Shown piece after piece: positions 13,050-14,745 of a DNA stretch of 14,745 bases; position 1 is the first letter of the stretch; the number at the start of each line of letters is the position of its first letter. Source of the DNA: Bacillota bacterium (GTDB lineage: Bacteria; Bacillota; Desulfotomaculia; Desulfotomaculales; Desulfotomaculaceae); contig JAMCWI010000096.1 in NCBI GenBank assembly GCA_023481335.1, positions 1 through 14,745 on the forward strand, read 5' to 3'. The notes below the pieces were generated by a model. The model was not told the origin of the DNA. It saw only the letters and a list, made by a program, of their open reading frames with translations, and did no database searches. The translations under genes were made by a program, and so were the position numbers.

Positions 13050-14745
13050 ATGGACCAACGGCAGCAAACCAGTAAATACAGTGCCGATCAAATTCAAGTC
13101 CTCGAAGGACTGGAGGCGGTCAGGCGCCGGCCTGGCATGTATATCGGCAGTACCAGTGCCAGAGGCCTGCATCACTTGGCATATGAGGTTGTGGATAACA
13201 GTATTGACGAAGCCCTGGCCGGATATTGCGATAAAATTCAAGTTACCATCCATGAAGATAACTCCATTACCGTTGAAGATAACGGCCGGGGTATACCGGT
13301 GGATCTGCACCCCAAAGTGGGCAGGCCTGCGGTGGAAGTGGTTTTGACCATGCTGCATGCCGGCGGTAAGTTCGGGGGCGGCGGCTACAAAGTATCAGGC
13401 GGTTTGCACGGGGTTGGCGTGTCGGTTGTAAACGCCTTGTCCAAGGAACTTTCCGTTGAAATTAAACGTAACGGCAATCTTTACAGACAGGAATATTCCC
13501 GGGGTATTCCCACCACTGAACTTTCTATTATCGGAAAAAGCAAAACCACCGGCACCAAGGTAACCTTTAAACCGGATGATGAAATTTTTGAAGAACTGGT
13601 TTTCAGCCAGGAAACCCTGACCCAAAGAATCAGAGAACTTGCCTACCTGAATAAGGGTGTCAAAATCATTCTTATAGACGAACGCAAGGATCCTCCCACA
13701 GAACAAGTCTTTCAATTCGAAGGCGGCATCAGGGATTTCGTCAAGCACTTAAATAAAACAAAACAAGTTCTGCACCCCAAACCGATCTTTGTTACCGGGG
13801 AAAAGGATCACGTTATTGTTGAAGTAGCACTGCAATATAATGACAGTTACAGCGAAAATATGCTTTCCTATGCCAATAATATTCATACCGTGGACGGCGG
13901 TACCCATGAAGTTGGTTTAAAAACCGCCCTTACGAGAATTATTAATGATTACGGACGGAGCCACAACCTCCTAAAGAATAATGATGCCAACCTTACCGGA
14001 GAGGATATCCGGGAAGGTGCTACCATTGTCATTAGTGTGAAAGTGCCGGAACCCCAGTTCGAGGGACAAACCAAAACCAAGCTGGGCAACAGTGAAGTTA
14101 GAGGTATCGTGGATTCAATTTTTACTGAAAAACTCTCCACCTATTTGGAAGAAAACCCGTCGGTGGCCAAAAAAATTATTGAAAAGGCGGTGACGGCCGC
14201 CAGGGCCCGGGAAGCTGCCCGCAAGGCCCGGGAATTAACTCGCAGAAAAAGCGCCCTGGAAACCATGTCGCTGCCGGGCAAACTGGCAGATTGCTCGGAA
14301 AAAGATCCCAGTGTTTCCGAATTGTATCTGGTGGAAGGTGATTCCGCGGGAGGTTCCGCCAAGCAGGGCCGAGACAGGCGTTTTCAGGCCATTTTACCCC
14401 TGCGCGGTAAAATTATTAACGTGGAAAAGGCCAGGATGGACAAGATTTTGGCCAATGAAGAAATCCGGGCTATGATTACCGCCCTTGGCACCGGCATTGG
14501 CGAAGACTTTGATTTAAGTAAAGCCCGTTACCATAAACTGATCATCATGACCGATGCCGATGTGGACGGTGCCCATATTCGCACCCTGCTGATGACATTC
14601 TTCTACCGCCATATGCGTGCCCTTGTGGAAGCAGGTTATGTTTACGTGGCCCAGCCTCCCTTGTTCAGAGTGCGCAAAGGCAATCATGACAGCTATGTTT
14701 ACAGCGAAAAAGAATTGGAAGAATTGTTAAAAAGAATCGGTTATG
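13050..14745 (+). CDS. gyrB: DNA gyrase subunit B (3' end outside window)
   Basis: The first 565 codons of the gyrase ATPase subunit, which with GyrA introduces negative supercoils. Its frame is open to the window edge without a stop or frameshift. The GHKL ATPase motifs are EVVDNSIDEAL, DNGRGIPV and GGLHGVGVSVVNAL. The transducer domain includes the QTKTKLGN loop. The Toprim domain has EGDSAGG and DADVDGAHIRTLL with its metal-binding acidic residues. ATG 13050 has GGAGGT 8 nt upstream and gives the expected YSADQIQVLEGLEAVRRRPG start. The remaining C-terminal tail, about 70-80 residues by family length, is missing. Confidence 0.97.
   Translation, partial: MDQRQQTSKYSADQIQVLEGLEAVRRRPGMYIGSTSARGLHHLAYEVVDNSIDEALAGYCDKIQVTIHEDNSITVEDNGRGIPVDLHPKVGRPAVEVVLTMLHAGGKFGGGGYKVSGGLHGVGVSVVNALSKELSVEIKRNGNLYRQEYSRGIPTTELSIIGKSKTTGTKVTFKPDDEIFEELVFSQETLTQRIRELAYLNKGVKIILIDERKDPPTEQVFQFEGGIRDFVKHLNKTKQVLHPKPIFVTGEKDHVIVEVALQYNDSYSENMLSYANNIHTVDGGTHEVGLKTALTRIINDYGRSHNLLKNNDANLTGEDIREGATIVISVKVPEPQFEGQTKTKLGNSEVRGIVDSIFTEKLSTYLEENPSVAKKIIEKAVTAARAREAARKARELTRRKSALETMSLPGKLADCSEKDPSVSELYLVEGDSAGGSAKQGRDRRFQAILPLRGKIINVEKARMDKILANEEIRAMITALGTGIGEDFDLSKARYHKLIIMTDADVDGAHIRTLLMTFFYRHMRALVEAGYVYVAQPPLFRVRKGNHDSYVYSEKELEELLKRIGY

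Overview
The window is the replication-origin region of a low-to-mid GC Firmicute. Gene order, SD-driven TTG starts and protein character suggest a clostridial Desulfotomaculum/Desulforamulus-like Peptococcaceae. That placement is inferred from gene order and general protein resemblance only; no search was run.

Layout. From oriC (about 8.1-9.86 kb) two transcription units diverge. Leftward (minus strand) run rpmH, rnpA, yidD, yidC, jag/khpB, mnmE, mnmG and rsmG: ribosome and RNase P components, membrane protein insertion, an RNA-binding regulator, tRNA U34 modification and 16S rRNA m7G methylation. Rightward (plus strand) run dnaA, dnaN, yaaA, recF and remB, then gyrB with its own promoter and cut by the window end. 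Several frequently misplaced starts can be set from Shine-Dalgarno sequences: TTG for mnmE at 5762, mnmG at 4366, yidC at 7135 and jag at 6468. rpmH (44 aa) and a 56-aa unknown gene at 267-437 are short genes read directly from the sequence.

oriC is bipartite. The rpmH-dnaA gap holds two perfect DnaA boxes plus near matches and the divergent rpmH and dnaA promoters. The dnaA-dnaN gap holds more boxes, then a GC-rich step, five DnaA-trio triplets and an A/T-rich tract, which matches the Bacillus-type basal unwinding arrangement. The dnaA leader also contains a terminator-like hairpin.

The left 1.6 kb looks accessory. It has a 194-bp imperfect palindrome, a small unknown gene and an autoregulated MerR/TipAS-type regulator with a 19-bp-spaced promoter carrying a near-perfect palindromic operator.

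The least explained signal is a repeat family. Both diverging operons end in a 3' UTR of the same design: a TTAGAGG-type heptamer array touching the last stop codon, then a 36-nt module (35/36 identical between the copies), then an intrinsic terminator. The copies are mirror images about 11 kb apart around oriC. A diverged copy of the module also lies just before a terminator at 195-255.
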